From the NCBI GenBank assembly GCA_900169235.1, contig FWCC01000254.1, positions 1 to 64,000 of the forward strand: a stretch of 64,000 nt of DNA. Reading direction: 5' to 3'. A program made the translations under genes and the position numbers. Numbering within the stretch: position 1 is the stretch's first letter; the number at the start of each line of letters is the position of its first letter. The stretch is from Zarea fungicola. Lineage: Eukaryota; Ascomycota; Sordariomycetes; Hypocreales; Cordycipitaceae. This document shows positions 1 to 11,761 of this stretch, piece by piece. A model generated the notes under the pieces. It ran no database searches. It was not told the origin of the DNA and saw only the letters and a list, made by a program, of their open reading frames with translations.

Positions 1-907
1 ATGTGGTGGGTATCACGCGTAGCGGCTTTGGGCTGCAAGCGGAAACGTCGACCTCCTACGTGGCGCTCACTTCTTCATACCCCCAAGACTACGTTCTTCC
101 GCCCAAAACACGTACAATGCAAGATATTGTTGATATTTATTGAAATGAATTTAAGTGCAGGTGGCAGTCCGACTCGAGAAAAAGTGCGATAATCGCCATG
201 CACTCCCCGAGCCCCGGCTTCCACACTTATAATATATATTAACATACGGCCAAGGCATATCTTGAAAGAGGAATCTCATGGTTATTGAAATATATGCCGT
301 TTTTCTAATCAGCTAATTTTAACATATACATAAGTCGTACTTGGGGGGGGAGGGGGGGTAGAACGTACATTGCTGTTTCCTCTAGTCCAGCCAGCCCTGT
401 CTCACACCGCAGAGAGAGAAACAGCTCACACTATTATTGTTATTTATAAAAGAGGGACACTTGATCCGTATTAGCCACTGCCCGATTAAATTACGACTAG
501 ACACCTCATCACACCCTGTACGAGACTTAACAGCACCACTTACAACAGCTCATGGCGCTGACAACTACACCGCTTCAGCGGCTGTAGATAGGACTGTAAA
601 CACTTGGAGAATAGCCTTCAAGCCAGCAAGTAAATAAAAACACCGCACGAAGCCACAAAATAAGAATCAAGGAAAGGAGGAGAACTGGTAAGACATTGTG
701 TATGGGCTTACAGGAGGCAAAGACGCCAATTTTAGACATGTAAAGTAACTTGGTTAGCGAGCCTATTGGCTGCACAATCACCGGGCATAGTGAACAAAGT
801 GAAGTAAAAGAAGTAGCAAAAAGATAACCCATTACCGAACCTTCAAGACATCCCATCTTGTCTGTGTGCACCAGTTAGGCTGTGAGTGTACTCCATCAGT
901 CCCCAAG
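1..907. other. Left edge, no gene recognised
   Basis: Short reading frames occur here but none shows a recognisable domain, codon pattern or splice structure. There is a G-rich run at about 343-358. The stretch next to 907 is the 3' flank of the leftward acyl-CoA synthetase gene. The left limit of the cluster cannot be set because the window starts here. Confidence 0.5.
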
Positions 908-2890
908 CTACAACTTAACCTGCCCTCGGCATATGTCCGTCCATGACTCCTCGCCAAACGGCACATAGGCACCCTCTCGCAGCCAAAAAAGCTGTGAGTC
1001 ACCATTGCTGGGTTTGACACCTTCCTTGCGGAGCAGGTGCTTCTGCTGCTTGTTGGTACCTGTCTTTTGCTCCCTAGCAGCTTCCTCATCGACGACGCGG
1101 ATGAAGAGCGGTACTGCATATCGAGGCAGGCTCGCCACGACGTGATCCGCGAGACTTTTGAGCGTTGCTCTGCTGGGAGGTCCCGCAGCAAACGTGATGG
1201 CCGCGCATCCTGCCCGTCCATCGTGGTTTGGCAGCGCAACGCCGTACACGTTGGCCTCGTGCACGGCCTCGTGCAGGCCCAGGATATGGCTGATCTCGGC
1301 CGTGGAGACGTTCTCGCCCTTCCAGCGGAACGTGTCGCCGATCCGGTCGCTAAAGTAGAGCAGGCCATCATCGCCCCAGCGCAGCGTGTCGCCGGTGCGG
1401 AACCACGCGTCGCCCTTGCGGAAGACATCCCGCAGCACCTTGGAGCTGCTCGCCTGGTCGTTGTTGTAGTAGCCCTGGTACGTGGCGGCAATGTCGTTGG
1501 CGTCGAGCCTGAGTAGCATCTCGCCGGTCGCGCCCTTATCCACTACCTTGCAGTGTCCCGTCTCGGGATCACGCCACGGCTGCTCCGTCTCCCAATCAAC
1601 TTGCACCAGTGGTGCCGTGTGGTTTAGCACGGCGCTGAGGAGCCAGCCGGCGCGCCCGACGGCACCGACAGAAAAGTTATTGTCGCCCTTGTTCCACAAC
1701 GTGGTGACGCCCTCGGTCGCCGAGTACAGCTCTGCAAACTGCTCGATCCCGAAGCGGTCCCGGAACCGCGGCCACACATCGGGTCGCAGGCCGGAACCTA
1801 CGATGCGCTTCACGTGGTGCTTCTTATCCACACATTCTCCCGTAGTGGGATCGTACTGTGGTGGTGCTGAGGCAACGAAACGGATCGCCTCACCAATGTA
1901 CAGGATGCGAGTGGCCTTGCTGGCGCGCACCTCCGACCAGAATGTCGCGTTGGAGAACTTGTGTGCCTGCGCCAGCGTGTGACCATTGAGGACGGCGGCG
2001 CACACGCCCATTAGCGAGCCCAGGCCGTGGTACAGGGGCATGGCCTGCAGTTTTCGGTCATGTCAGTGGCGCCGCAACGCAAGCATTGGCACGGAATATT
2101 CTGTTCTTACCGAGTAGATGATGTCGTCGCGGCTAATCTCGCTCATCCAGTTTGGCCCCAGTGCCGCTCCGACAGCCTTTCGCCACGAAACAACGGCTGG
2201 CTTAGGCAAGCCTGTAGTTCCCGAAGTGTAAATTAAAATGGCCATGTCCCTGGATCGCTCGCCCTTTCGTGCCTCATCGGGCAAGCGGACGGGCTTTATG
2301 CGCATGATCTCTTGCTTGACCTGCTCCGATAGTTCGACTAGCTGCACATCCTCGAGGTCGTTCTTGATGCCCTTTATGTTGTCACTCTGGCGCGGGTCGT
2401 AGAGGCAAAGCTTAGCCGTTGATGTACGGATGCAGTGTGCGAGTGGGCTGCCAGCGACATTGTGATTGATAAAGGCCGGCTTGGCGCCGATGCTCCAAAG
2501 CCCAAACCAGACATATATGAACTCGAGGGAGCTCTCAAAATTGATGGCAACGACTTGATTCTTGCCAACGTTATACTGTTGTCGCATCCAGGTGCCGTAG
2601 CGCAGGACGATATTGTAAACCTGCTCGTAGGTGTGCGACTTACCCTGGAACCAGATGAATGCTTTGGACCCGGTAGATGGCTCATGGGCAAAGTGTTCCA
2701 AATCGTTGAACAGATTAAAGCTGTCTTCGTTTTCACGCCTGAGAATTTCGTTCCTGGTGGAGCGGAGGAGGCCCAGGATGAAAAGGTCATATGCCAGACT
2801 GGATCGCGCTGTAAGATAGGTCAGAGCACCCGCCGCGATTGGCGCTGCTGCTACAAGAGATCCTGCAACTGTCAGCAATGTTATGGGCAA
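908..2890 (-). CDS. Very-long-chain acyl-CoA synthetase / fatty-acid transport protein (FAT1/FATP type)
   Basis: This gene encodes an ATP-dependent enzyme that activates a fatty or other carboxylic acid to its CoA thioester, the entry step for beta-oxidation. Two exons, 2890..2111 and 2044..908, are joined in phase 0 and give 638 aa, close to yeast Fat1. Residues about 5-28 form a hydrophobic N-terminal segment. The AMP-binding P-loop IYTSGTTGLPK lies at about 220-230 and the FATP-family motif YIGE at about 309-312. The chain ends in VKL, a relaxed PTS1-like tripeptide. FATP proteins act on very-long-chain, branched and, in animals, bile-acid substrates, so the real acid is open. It begins the cluster and is followed upstream by a leftward enoyl-CoA isomerase/hydratase. 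Family assignment is firm; the substrate is unknown. Confidence 0.93.
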
Positions 2891-4044
2891 AACTTCGTAG
2901 CGGCTGAGTTGAAACGCATACCTAACATTCTAGGTGGTGGTTTGCCTCGTCTATTTGATATGATCTGGAGAATAGAGTCGTCGTCTCGTCGTAAAAGGCT
3001 TACAAATATAAGCCGTAGTTGCCTGCCTCATTAATGCTGTTATATGTATTATGAGCAATTATTTTCTAGTTGGCACAACGGAACAGTCAAGACTTACACG
3101 TGTATTTTCTATCCGGGGTACCCCAGATGTGCAGAGCCGTACGTATCCAAGCGCCACATCTTCTGCATGTTAACGGCTATATCGGCACGGCCATTGAAGT
3201 GACATGCGGATTACACAGCATAAGCTGAATGATTTCTGCAATATCTATGCACTATGACTACGCTAACTAATATTCCTGCCCTGCTTAATAGCACTTTGGA
3301 GTCCTATGGCCGAACACGCGAAGTATTACCCGATAATTTTGAAAATGTAACGTTCCGGCCCATATTTACGAGAGCAGTTTCTTGCCTCGGTTGACACACA
3401 GCATATAGGCACCGGCCTCCACAGCTTTGTGTCCTTCCCTGCCTGCGGATGTGAAAACATAGCCACATATCCACAAAGGCCAGCCGGTGCGAGAGTGTAT
3501 TCACGAACATGATTAAGGATGCTCATAATTTCTCTTCTAGCGGCTTGAACATCCGTCAACAAGTTAGAGCCGCATTGCAACTAGGGTCAAGTAAAGGCCT
3601 CTTACATCAAGTTCAACTGGCTTATCCTGGTGCATCGGCCCAAGCTGCGGGTTGTGTGCATTTCGAGCAAACCCTTGTGAGAGTTTGAGGAAATGTTAGT
3701 TACGGCCAATCTTTCGACAAAATGCACCAGAGGGTAGATGTTAAGATAAAGATACGTTGATAAATTGCTAGCAGCGTGTCATATTTTTTTTCTTTCCCCC
3801 CGCCAGAAATCGGTGCAGCATGTGTGGTGGCGCGAGTAAAGGGTAACTATGCCAAGGGCGCAGTTGATCTGGAAAGCGAAGACGAGTTTGACAGCTGCAT
3901 TTAACAGCCGCCAGACAAAGCCATAGTATATTTGAAACAATTTTATTTTTTACATGTGCCGTAACAACATATACGTAGGATGGCCGTAGAAGGTAAACTA
4001 CCCGACTTGGCGGCCCCGTAAATTTTAACCGGGTCATTTGTATT
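2891..4044. promoter_or_regulatory. Promoter side of the acyl-CoA synthetase gene and 3' flank of the next gene
   Basis: No gene is seen in this stretch. A CCTCGG hexamer, the core recognised by FarA/FarB-type regulators in Aspergillus, is at 3385-3390, about 0.5 kb upstream of the synthetase start. A perfect 10-bp palindrome GGGGTACCCC is at 3115-3124. Function of either site is inference. Confidence 0.35.
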
Positions 4045-5080
4045 CTATAGCTTTGAGTGCTTCTTTGACTTTGCTGTATAAGAGTTAGCCAATGCATTGA
4101 TATGACGTGTGAGCTACTACTACCTTCTAGCTCTGAGGCCTTGGCCATGAACCTGCGCGCCGGCGCTCCATCTACAATGCGTTCTGTGAGTGCATCTGCA
4201 GCATCGTACAGCGCGATCATCCTCTCTGCTCGGAGAGGTTCATTCTGCAATTTTCTTGCAAGCATCATGGACTCGCCGTCATTGACACTCAGCTGGCGCT
4301 TCAAGAATGATTTGACGTCTATGTGAAACGTCGCTGTGGGGAAGATTTCAGCAACCAGGCCCCATTGACGTAGTTCCTGTGCCGTAACCTTTTTGCCAAA
4401 CATGAAGATTTCATTGGCGCGATGTACCCCAATGGTCTGGGCAAATGTGCGTGCTCCCCCATTCTCAGGTACTAGCCCAAGTGAAGAAAATGGCACCTGG
4501 ATATAGGTCGAGTCGGCAGCGAGCACGATGTCGGCAATACCAGGAAACCAGCCGCCTCCTCCACCGACGCCGGGTCCGTTTAGTGCCAGAACAAACACTT
4601 TTCGCTGATCAATCAACGCGCGCATTAATTCTACACCTGACGAGATATTAGAGAGGCGCAATCAGGATAAACAGGTTGAAATGTCCTCACCTGCAAGTAG
4701 ACCTCTAGAATAGCCGAGTTTGGCATGGGCCTTGGTGTCATGAGTTTGAGTTTGTATCAAGGGGCTGCCTGTCTTTGTGTTAACATACACCTCATGCGAC
4801 ATTCTGTGTCTCTTCTCACCTCGAATATCCGCGCCTGCAGAGAAGAATCTTCCCTCGCCAGTCAGGACGGTGAAGACCGTTTCGGGGTGCTCGTTTAGCT
4901 CTCTCACAGCGTTGAGAGCTTCTGTCAGCATATCCTGTGTAAATGCATTTAACGAGTCGGGTCGGTTAAGCTGCGCCATTTCTTAGTACAGACTTTGCAG
5001 AAATTACGTAGAGTAACTACCGTTATAGTGCCAATTCTTTCAGCGACATCGACTTTAATATACTTGTAGTTGTGCTGCAT
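4045..5080 (-). CDS. Peroxisomal enoyl-CoA hydratase/isomerase family protein (ECH1 of this cluster), C-terminal SKL
   Basis: A crotonase-fold enzyme for hydrating enoyl-CoA or moving its double bond. Four exons (5080..5021, 4970..4691, 4636..4124, 4073..4045) give 293 aa. The start is the ATG at 5080: it gives the usual N-terminal strand running into LNRPDSLNAF. The ATG at 4979 lies inside intron 1 and is a trap. CoA and oxyanion-hole elements are SAGAD (about 64-68) and NGPGVGGG (about 133-140). Glu171 in VPENGG sits where isomerases of the ECI/PECI group have their acid. The last exon has only 29 nt and supplies the ending KKHSKL, a textbook PTS1; reading through the intron instead would lose it. 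The gene is divergent from the Zn2Cys6 regulator. Peroxisomal delta3-delta2 isomerase is likelier than a hydratase because of the single glutamate. Confidence 0.9.
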
Positions 5081-6169
5081 TGTAGATTAAATTGTAGCGA
5101 ATGGATAGAAGGCGCAGTAGGAGTTGGATTCTTTGACCAGACTCTTTTCTAGTCTTTTTATAAATTTCGACCTGGGCGTCTGGGGGGATTTGTTGTATAA
5201 ATACATACATATATACATATATGATCGATTATACAGAAATGAGGCGTGGTAGTCAGTATTACCCAACGATCGACGCGCCAGTGCGACCCACAAATAGTAT
5301 ATAACCGAAGAGCCTATAAATCAATGCAAAGCATCAACAGGCTGAGGGCTGTAATTATTACGGTGGAAGTGAATGGAATAATCAGCTTTGTTAGTATTGT
5401 TATGCGAGTAGTCTCAGCATGTGTTTGTTAAATCAGGCCATAGGTAGAAGCGAGCTTTACAGAGGTGCCAGAGCTAGCTGACCTATTCAACGCTACAACG
5501 AGCATGGAGCAGCCATACATTATCTGGTTATAGATCATAACAGGAAGAAAGCTAGACGCTTATTCGCGTTTTGGCGGCGAGAAAAAAAGCGCGAACTATA
5601 TCATCGTGGTACTTTGGACCGGGAAGCCGATCCAAGCCAAAACGCCTTTTTTCCCCATCTTTGCTGCACGTGTATTTTCCGTGAGCATCCTTTTTGGTAA
5701 TAAACCTCAGGTTCTTGCCAAAGAAGCTGCTGCTCACCTGGTGTGGAGTGGTGCCTATAACACTTCTCGGCTAACTCGATCAGTGTAGCCTACATGCAAA
5801 ACTCTCCGGTCACAAGTCTTCAGTAGAAGCGAATACCAATTGCGAGGTGAGATAATACTGAACAAAAGAAGAAGAACTGATAAAAAAAATCAAGATATAG
5901 AATATAGAATATAGAAACAGCTTGTAGAAACTGCACCATTGAAACCCAGGAAACGTCCAAATCTGACTATTACAAGATCATCATGGACTGAGTATCAGTG
6001 ATGCAAGACGTATAGCAAGAGAGAGTTCTAGAGACGAAAAAAAGAGGGTCCGGGTGGCTTATAGACTAGACATCCCGTATCCTCTAAAAGATGGGGAGCT
6101 GGCTGTTTGTCGTATCCTCCTACCTTCCTCCACGCCGTGTCATCTCTTCAAGATTTTTACGGTCACACC
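5081..6169. promoter_or_regulatory. Divergent promoter region between ECH1 and the Zn2Cys6 regulator
   Basis: This 1.1 kb stretch is AT-rich and shows no coding structure. It must hold the start signals of both divergent genes. No CCTCGG/CCGAGG element was seen here, unlike several other promoters of the cluster. Confidence 0.4.
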
Positions 6170-8794
6170 ATGCCCAATCGAACAGTTAGCCCAACTCCTT
6201 CCGAGTCTTTTCGAAGAATTCCCCGTGTTCGGAATCGTCGAGCTTCGACTGGTGAAAGAAATCGTACAGCTACTCCCAACACAACTTGCTAACTTCGATT
6301 CTAGCTTGTCTGTCATGCCGTGCAAGAAAAGTGCGATGTGACGTAGCCAGCCGTTCGCCAGAACCATGTACCAACTGTCTCTTGGATTGTGTGCCATGCA
6401 CTGTTCCAGAAACAAGGTTTGTCAACTGCCTAAACAGTCCAGTCCCTTCGCTTTGCGCTCACCACAAATGAAGGCGATCAAGAAACGTACAAAGAACAGC
6501 TGAAAAGTCAAACGGTAGAAGAAACTACGAACAGTCACTAGCAAAGTCGAGGCAGTTTAGGGAGGCTTCTTTACCTCCATGCGAGCCAAGCTATTCATCC
6601 ATCTCCTCAGCCAGTCAAGCTGGTTTCTCTGCCGCTGCAAGCAATGCCGAGTTTCATTCACCGGAAACCAGTTTGGCGCTGGATCAAAGTGATGATTTCC
6701 TCGCGGGCTGTGACGGAATCTCCTTGGAGTTTGTGACGGCTGGCGACGATCAATATCTGCATACTCCTTGCCTCAGCGCTCCCGACGATCAACCACCAAC
6801 CCTTCAACTCGGGTTGAAAAACACCGATAGACAGTGTTTCTTCAATCAACCGGGTCCTCAGAGCGCGTTTGCGAGTAATGATGACTTTTCCAGTCAACAT
6901 CAAGCCAGATCACTGCAGAATGCTACAGCCCCGGATCCATTGCTTTCTGTGATCCCCGACATGCAATTTCAACCAATGTGTGTGTGTATTCCATTATGTA
7001 CGTCGAAAATCAATTGGGTTGCACCCTGGTGCGGGCGCAATTTGGACCAGACAACTCTTTCAAAGATTAAAGATGCAGACGTCTTTTCGACCCCTTCCAC
7101 GGAGACCATTGATTGTCTCTTGCGATACTTCTTCCAATACAAACATCCCCGCCTTCCAGTGCTGAGTGAATGGGCCATGTATTGCTTATTAGAAGGTCGG
7201 CCGGTCGCCGGTGAGGAAATTGCCGCGCCTCTGAGCCTCGCTTTGTTCTATGCGATACTGTTTTCTGCGAGCTCCATGATCACAGAACAGGAGCTTCGTC
7301 GGACGGAGTTTAGCTCAATCCGCGCCATGGGAAACGCCTTCTATACACGGTCGAAGGTACGTTCCCCCGTCAAATAATTTTCGACATGCAGCTTATTTTG
7401 TAAACCCTCTTCACACAGTTGCTCTACGAAGCTGGTTGTGAAAAGTCTTCAATGCAAAAACTCCAAATCTGCCTGCTCATGAGCACCAAGACAAATTCGG
7501 ACTTCGAAAATGGCATGATGCCCCGAGAAGACTGGCTAGTCGAGGCACAGTGTATAATCAAGAATGAAAACATCCCCCATCTTCTTGCTGAGAACTCTTT
7601 ACCTCGTCGGGAGGCAACCAGATGGCGAATACTCTATGCTTGCTGTATTGTTCGTGTTATTTCACTTTTCTTCGGCTCTCAGCGGCCGACTGTCTTGTCG
7701 GGTCTGCCATTCGAGGTTCCAGCGATCAGTCAGAAGGACCTGGAAGATGATTCAAGGGCACCCTGGCACCTCCCAATCTCTGAAAAGTATCAGCTAGCGG
7801 AAATATTCCTCGCCAAGCTAGAGTTATTTCGACATATCAGTTTGATATGCAATGCCATATTGCAACATTCCGTTCAGAAGCAATCACCTTTGAAGACTAG
7901 CGCCTCTATTCGTCCCGGACACTCAATTACGGGTGAGTTGGAGATTTGTGAGAGCGACATTTGTGGCTGGAAAACGGATTACGCACATCTCCTTGATCGT
8001 CAATCGAAAGCCTCTCCGCGCCCAACACCCGAGGAGCTACCCGTGCTTGTTCATAAAGCATTTTTACAGCTAACATACGAGTAAGATACATTGCGCATTA
8101 TCCATCAGATTTAAGAAAGTTACTAATGGAAGGCTGAATAGATTTGTTGTCTCAACGCTCCATCAAATAGGGATTACGTACACCAACCCGAAAACTACGC
8201 CATGGTCCAGGAAGCTTCGAGAAGCATCGCACCATGCTGTGTGGGAGTCTTCTGCCACAATAATACACATAACTGATCAGATTATCTCATGGGGCGCATT
8301 GAAATACCTCCCATCAGCAGCGTAGGTGGTTCCTTTATGCAACCATATCGTTTGTCCCCGTTCAGAGCTAACTGCCGTCAATCAGTACTATGTGTATATT
8401 CATTCCTTTTACCATCCATGGAATTCTCCTGAAAGCCTCGACGAGTAATAGCCCATCCATAATACACGGAATGTCCACGTGTTTGCAGGCACTAGAGCAT
8501 CTGTCAGAACGATACGATGATGTTGAGTTCCTTTTCAACTTACATCAAGCGACGTTGAACTTGACGCATCATATCACACTACGACAGAGTCCTGAATGCA
8601 AACAACAAATTGAATCTTTTGTTGCCGTGGGAACAAACCCTTTTTCATCAGCAAGCAAGAAATCTGATATGATACCGCCCTTGACCGATACAAATACATA
8701 CGCTCAGGTGCTGAGGCTACATACTCAAATTATTTCAGGCGGTAATTTTGAGCTTGGTAAGAATTATTGGGATGGAGATCATATCTGCTTCTGA
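6170..8794 (+). CDS. Zn2Cys6 transcription factor with fungal-specific regulatory domain (probable cluster regulator)
   Basis: Six exons (6170..6251, 6305..6416, 6474..7356, 7419..8080, 8142..8321, 8386..8794) give 775 aa. The zinc cluster is C29-x2-C32-x6-C39-x9-C49-x2-C52-x6-C59 with the basic run RARKVR between the first cysteines. It is split by the first intron just before C29. A basic, Ser-rich linker follows, then a long alpha-helical fungal_trans-like region including RSKLLYEAG at the exon 3/4 join. The splice between exons 2 and 3 uses a weak GTTTGT donor, so that junction is the least certain. As the only regulator among the cluster genes it is the natural candidate for pathway-specific control. 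CGG-N3-CCG sites upstream of the thiolase and FOX2 genes are plausible targets. The inducing compound is unknown. Confidence 0.88.
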
Positions 8795-9436
8795 AGGTCC
8801 ATGTCAAAGATATAGTCGTCGAGTTTGGTTGCTTCCGGCTTTGTATTGTAGTCAACGGTCGGCTGGAGACAGTTACACTGCAGAATAAAAGGCTTGTGGA
8901 CATTAACACCTAACGTCTTTCTTTTATTCTTCAAGCCTGCCGTGTCAACGGAGTAGCGTTTGTGATTTGTAAAATAGTCTGACGCCGCCACAGAGCACGA
9001 TAAGTTGCAGCTATGTCCAAACTAATAGACGTGACACATCTCTTCTTGTATCACCCTCCGGCTGTAGCAGTAAAACGACAACTTGCGGCAGTCCAATACT
9101 AAAGACTGTTGTAAGAACCCAGAAGTACCCACAGTTTTGCCATGACTCGAAAGCATACCGGAAACCGGCTCATCGGCATCAGACATGTAGTTTCCCAAGG
9201 TTATCGGGATGTTCGCACAAGGCAAGACTGCCGGATGTATCCACCCCGGTGAACAGGTATCCTCGGCCAGTTTCCGTTTACCGAACCTCGAGACTAATTC
9301 AATACAACGGCCGTCTACAATATATACAACTCGGCCCAGAGCAAGGAGAACTTAACAAAGAGAGCTCACTCAACCATTTTCTCTTGAAAATACTCTTAGC
9401 AGAATCTCAAAAATCTTGTAATTCGTATCCGCAAAG
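8795..9436. promoter_or_regulatory. 3' flank of the regulator and promoter of the SCPx-type thiolase
   Basis: No gene seen. Two candidate operators precede the thiolase start: CGGAAACCG, a CGG-N3-CCG site of the kind Zn2Cys6 dimers bind, at 9159-9167, and CCTCGG at 9261-9266 (about 170 nt upstream of the ATG). Both are sequence matches only. Confidence 0.45.
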
Positions 9437-10902
9437 ATGCCATCACAGAGCCATGAAAATGCATACGTTCTGGGAGTTGGCATAGCCGCCTTTCTACGAC
9501 CCCGCGGTATACGTATGTATACAGAGCTCGCATTCGAGGCCGGAGTCAAGGCTATGCTCGATGCGCACGTTACATACGACGATATCGAGGCAGGAATTGG
9601 ATGCTTTGCAGCCGGTGCAACTTGCAGCGCTCAACGTGTCTTTTATCAATTTGGAATGACTGGCATTCCTATTTACAATACCAACAATGCTTGTGCAACG
9701 GGATCTACAGGTCTCAATATGGCTCGAAACTTTGTAAGGGCTGGAGTGCATGATTGCGTTCTCGTTGTGGGTTTTGAGCAGATGAATCCGGGGCCTCTGG
9801 TTACCAACACCGATACGGACAGGCCCACTCCATCGGATCTGAGCTTCAAGATGATGGTTAAGACGAGAGGCTTGGATAAGGCTCCCAAGAACCCTCAGAT
9901 GTTTGGGAATGCAGGGAGGGAGTACATGGAGAAGTAAGTCTTGGACAGCGCCTGCAGATCATTCGTATGCTTATAGTTGAATAACCCAGATATGGTGCAT
10001 CGGCAGAGGACTTTGCTGAAGTAGCGAGGATATCGCACGAGCACTCCTCGCGCAATCCATATGCTCAATTCCAGACGGTGTATACTCTTGAAGAGATTCA
10101 GAACTCACCCATGATTCATTATCCCATCACGAAGCTGCAATGCTCACCCACCTCGGACGGAGCTGCTGCTGCAATCGTTGTGTCAGAAAGATTCTTGGCT
10201 GCCCGACCGGGGCTGAAGCATGCAATCATGATTGCCGGCCAGGCACTTGCTTCTGATAGTCCCGCGCTATACTCAGGAAGTGCAATCGAACTTGTCGGAT
10301 ATGACATGACCAAACGGGCTACCGCAAAGGCCTTGGCCGAGGCTGGGGCAACTGTGAAGGACGTCCGAGTCTGCGAGCTTCACGACTGCTTTTCCACAAA
10401 CGAAATTCTCGCCCTTGATGCAATGGGTTTCAGTGAGCCCGGAAAGGCTCACCATCTTGTCCGCAATGGAGACATCACATATGGTGGAAAAGGACCGATT
10501 GTGAACCCATCTGGTGGGCTCATCTCCAAAGGCCACCCACTTGGTGCTACGGGACTTGCCCAGTGCGCTGAATTGACTTGGCAGTTGCGTGGATGGGCTA
10601 CGAATAATCGTCTCGTGAAAGGTGTCGACGTCGCTTTGCAGCATAACCTTGGGCTTGGCGGTGCAGTTGTCGTCACAGTCTACCGACGGGCCGATAGGAA
10701 GAAGAACACAGACAGTCCCGTTCGCGAGAGTGATATCGCAAAGGCTAGTGGCCTCGGCTACAATCCAGCTGTGGAGGCAAGATACATCACGCGCGAGCAG
10801 GCAAATGCGGTTCGGAGTAGGAAGGCACCATGTGCATATGCCCTGGACAAGACACTTGATTTGATCGAGGCGCGACAGAGCAAGGAGCAAGGAAAACTCT
10901 GA
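9437..10902 (+). CDS. SCPx-type peroxisomal 3-ketoacyl-CoA thiolase without the SCP2 domain
   Basis: Catalyses the CoA-dependent cleavage that ends each beta-oxidation round. Two exons (9437..9933, 9990..10902) give 469 aa. The active-site Cys is C86 in NNACATGSTG. Other thiolase elements are FGNAGREYMEKYG across the exon junction, KLQCSPTSDG, the HDCFS loop (His about 297) and SKGHPLGATG (His about 348). The length stops where animal SCPx would continue into the sterol-carrier SCP2 module, which is absent. The C-terminus GKL is a weak PTS1-like signal. In animals the SCPx thiolase handles 2-methyl-branched chains and the bile-acid side chain, while straight chains use another thiolase. This enzyme therefore hints at a branched or sterol-like substrate. 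Family assignment is strong; substrate is inference. Confidence 0.93.
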
Positions 10903-11761
10903 TTCTTGTTGAAAGGTTTTCTTTGGTCATCACCACAGGCTTATTTTGCTCTTAGTAGGCATATATACATCAGTTTCAAACCCAATATCATCAAACCGGT
11001 GCTACACTACTCGTCAGGCTTTGTCACGTCTCGCAAAGGGATCAGATCTACTAACAGCATTCAAACCGAGTGTATAATATAACAATAAGACTCGACTATA
11101 CGATTGTTGATATTCCTATACATGTATTTGCTCTTTATATCTTATGTATGACTGTTCTCAAAGAGCAGCGACGTAGGCGCATCTTCCCCCAAGTTGCTCG
11201 ACATGGTAGTAATGTGGAAATAAGAATGCTGGATTTAATTGACAAATGTATTAATCGATGAGGACACCAACCATAGAATCGTGCGTGGTTTAATAACTAT
11301 GATCTACTGCTTTGCTGTGCAATTCGTCCTCGACCGGCCAGGTACAGCCTCTTTGGCAATGGGGCAGTTCAGGGACCCCCGAAAGTCTCTGCCGTCGGCC
11401 GGAAATTTCTCAGTATAAGCACTAATTTAGGCCGAGGGCCAGCTACGGTTATACGGTAATATGATGGCTGCGCGAGCCTAGCTTCTTTCATTCTCAAATT
11501 CTATTGGGCTTCCAAGAATGATAGTTACTGTCAATTTAGGCCTTGCATTATTATTATTTACCTGCACCGAGCCACACAACCTCGTCGTGGAGTTATAGCC
11601 ACTAAAGTCGATCACCAGCAGCCTGCATACAGTTTACATACGATGTGCGAACAGAGTCCACACTTCTCAGGCCATTTATTATTAAGTTTATAGAATAGTT
11701 ACAAATAGAATAAGTGAGCTAGCAAGAACACTCTCAATCTCCAAAGGAAAAAAAAAAAGTC
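10903..11761. other. Convergent 3' intergenic region, no gene seen
   Basis: This holds the 3' ends of the rightward thiolase and the leftward ECH2 gene. It is AT-rich with short meaningless frames. A CCGAGG hexamer occurs at 11432-11437, but it lies downstream of both flanking genes and so is probably chance. Confidence 0.4.

Noticed and set aside
4662..4979. ATG at 4979 as start of ECH1
   Set aside because: It lies in intron 1. Splicing 5021 to 4970 in phase 0 gives the normal N-terminus running into LNRPDSLNAF.
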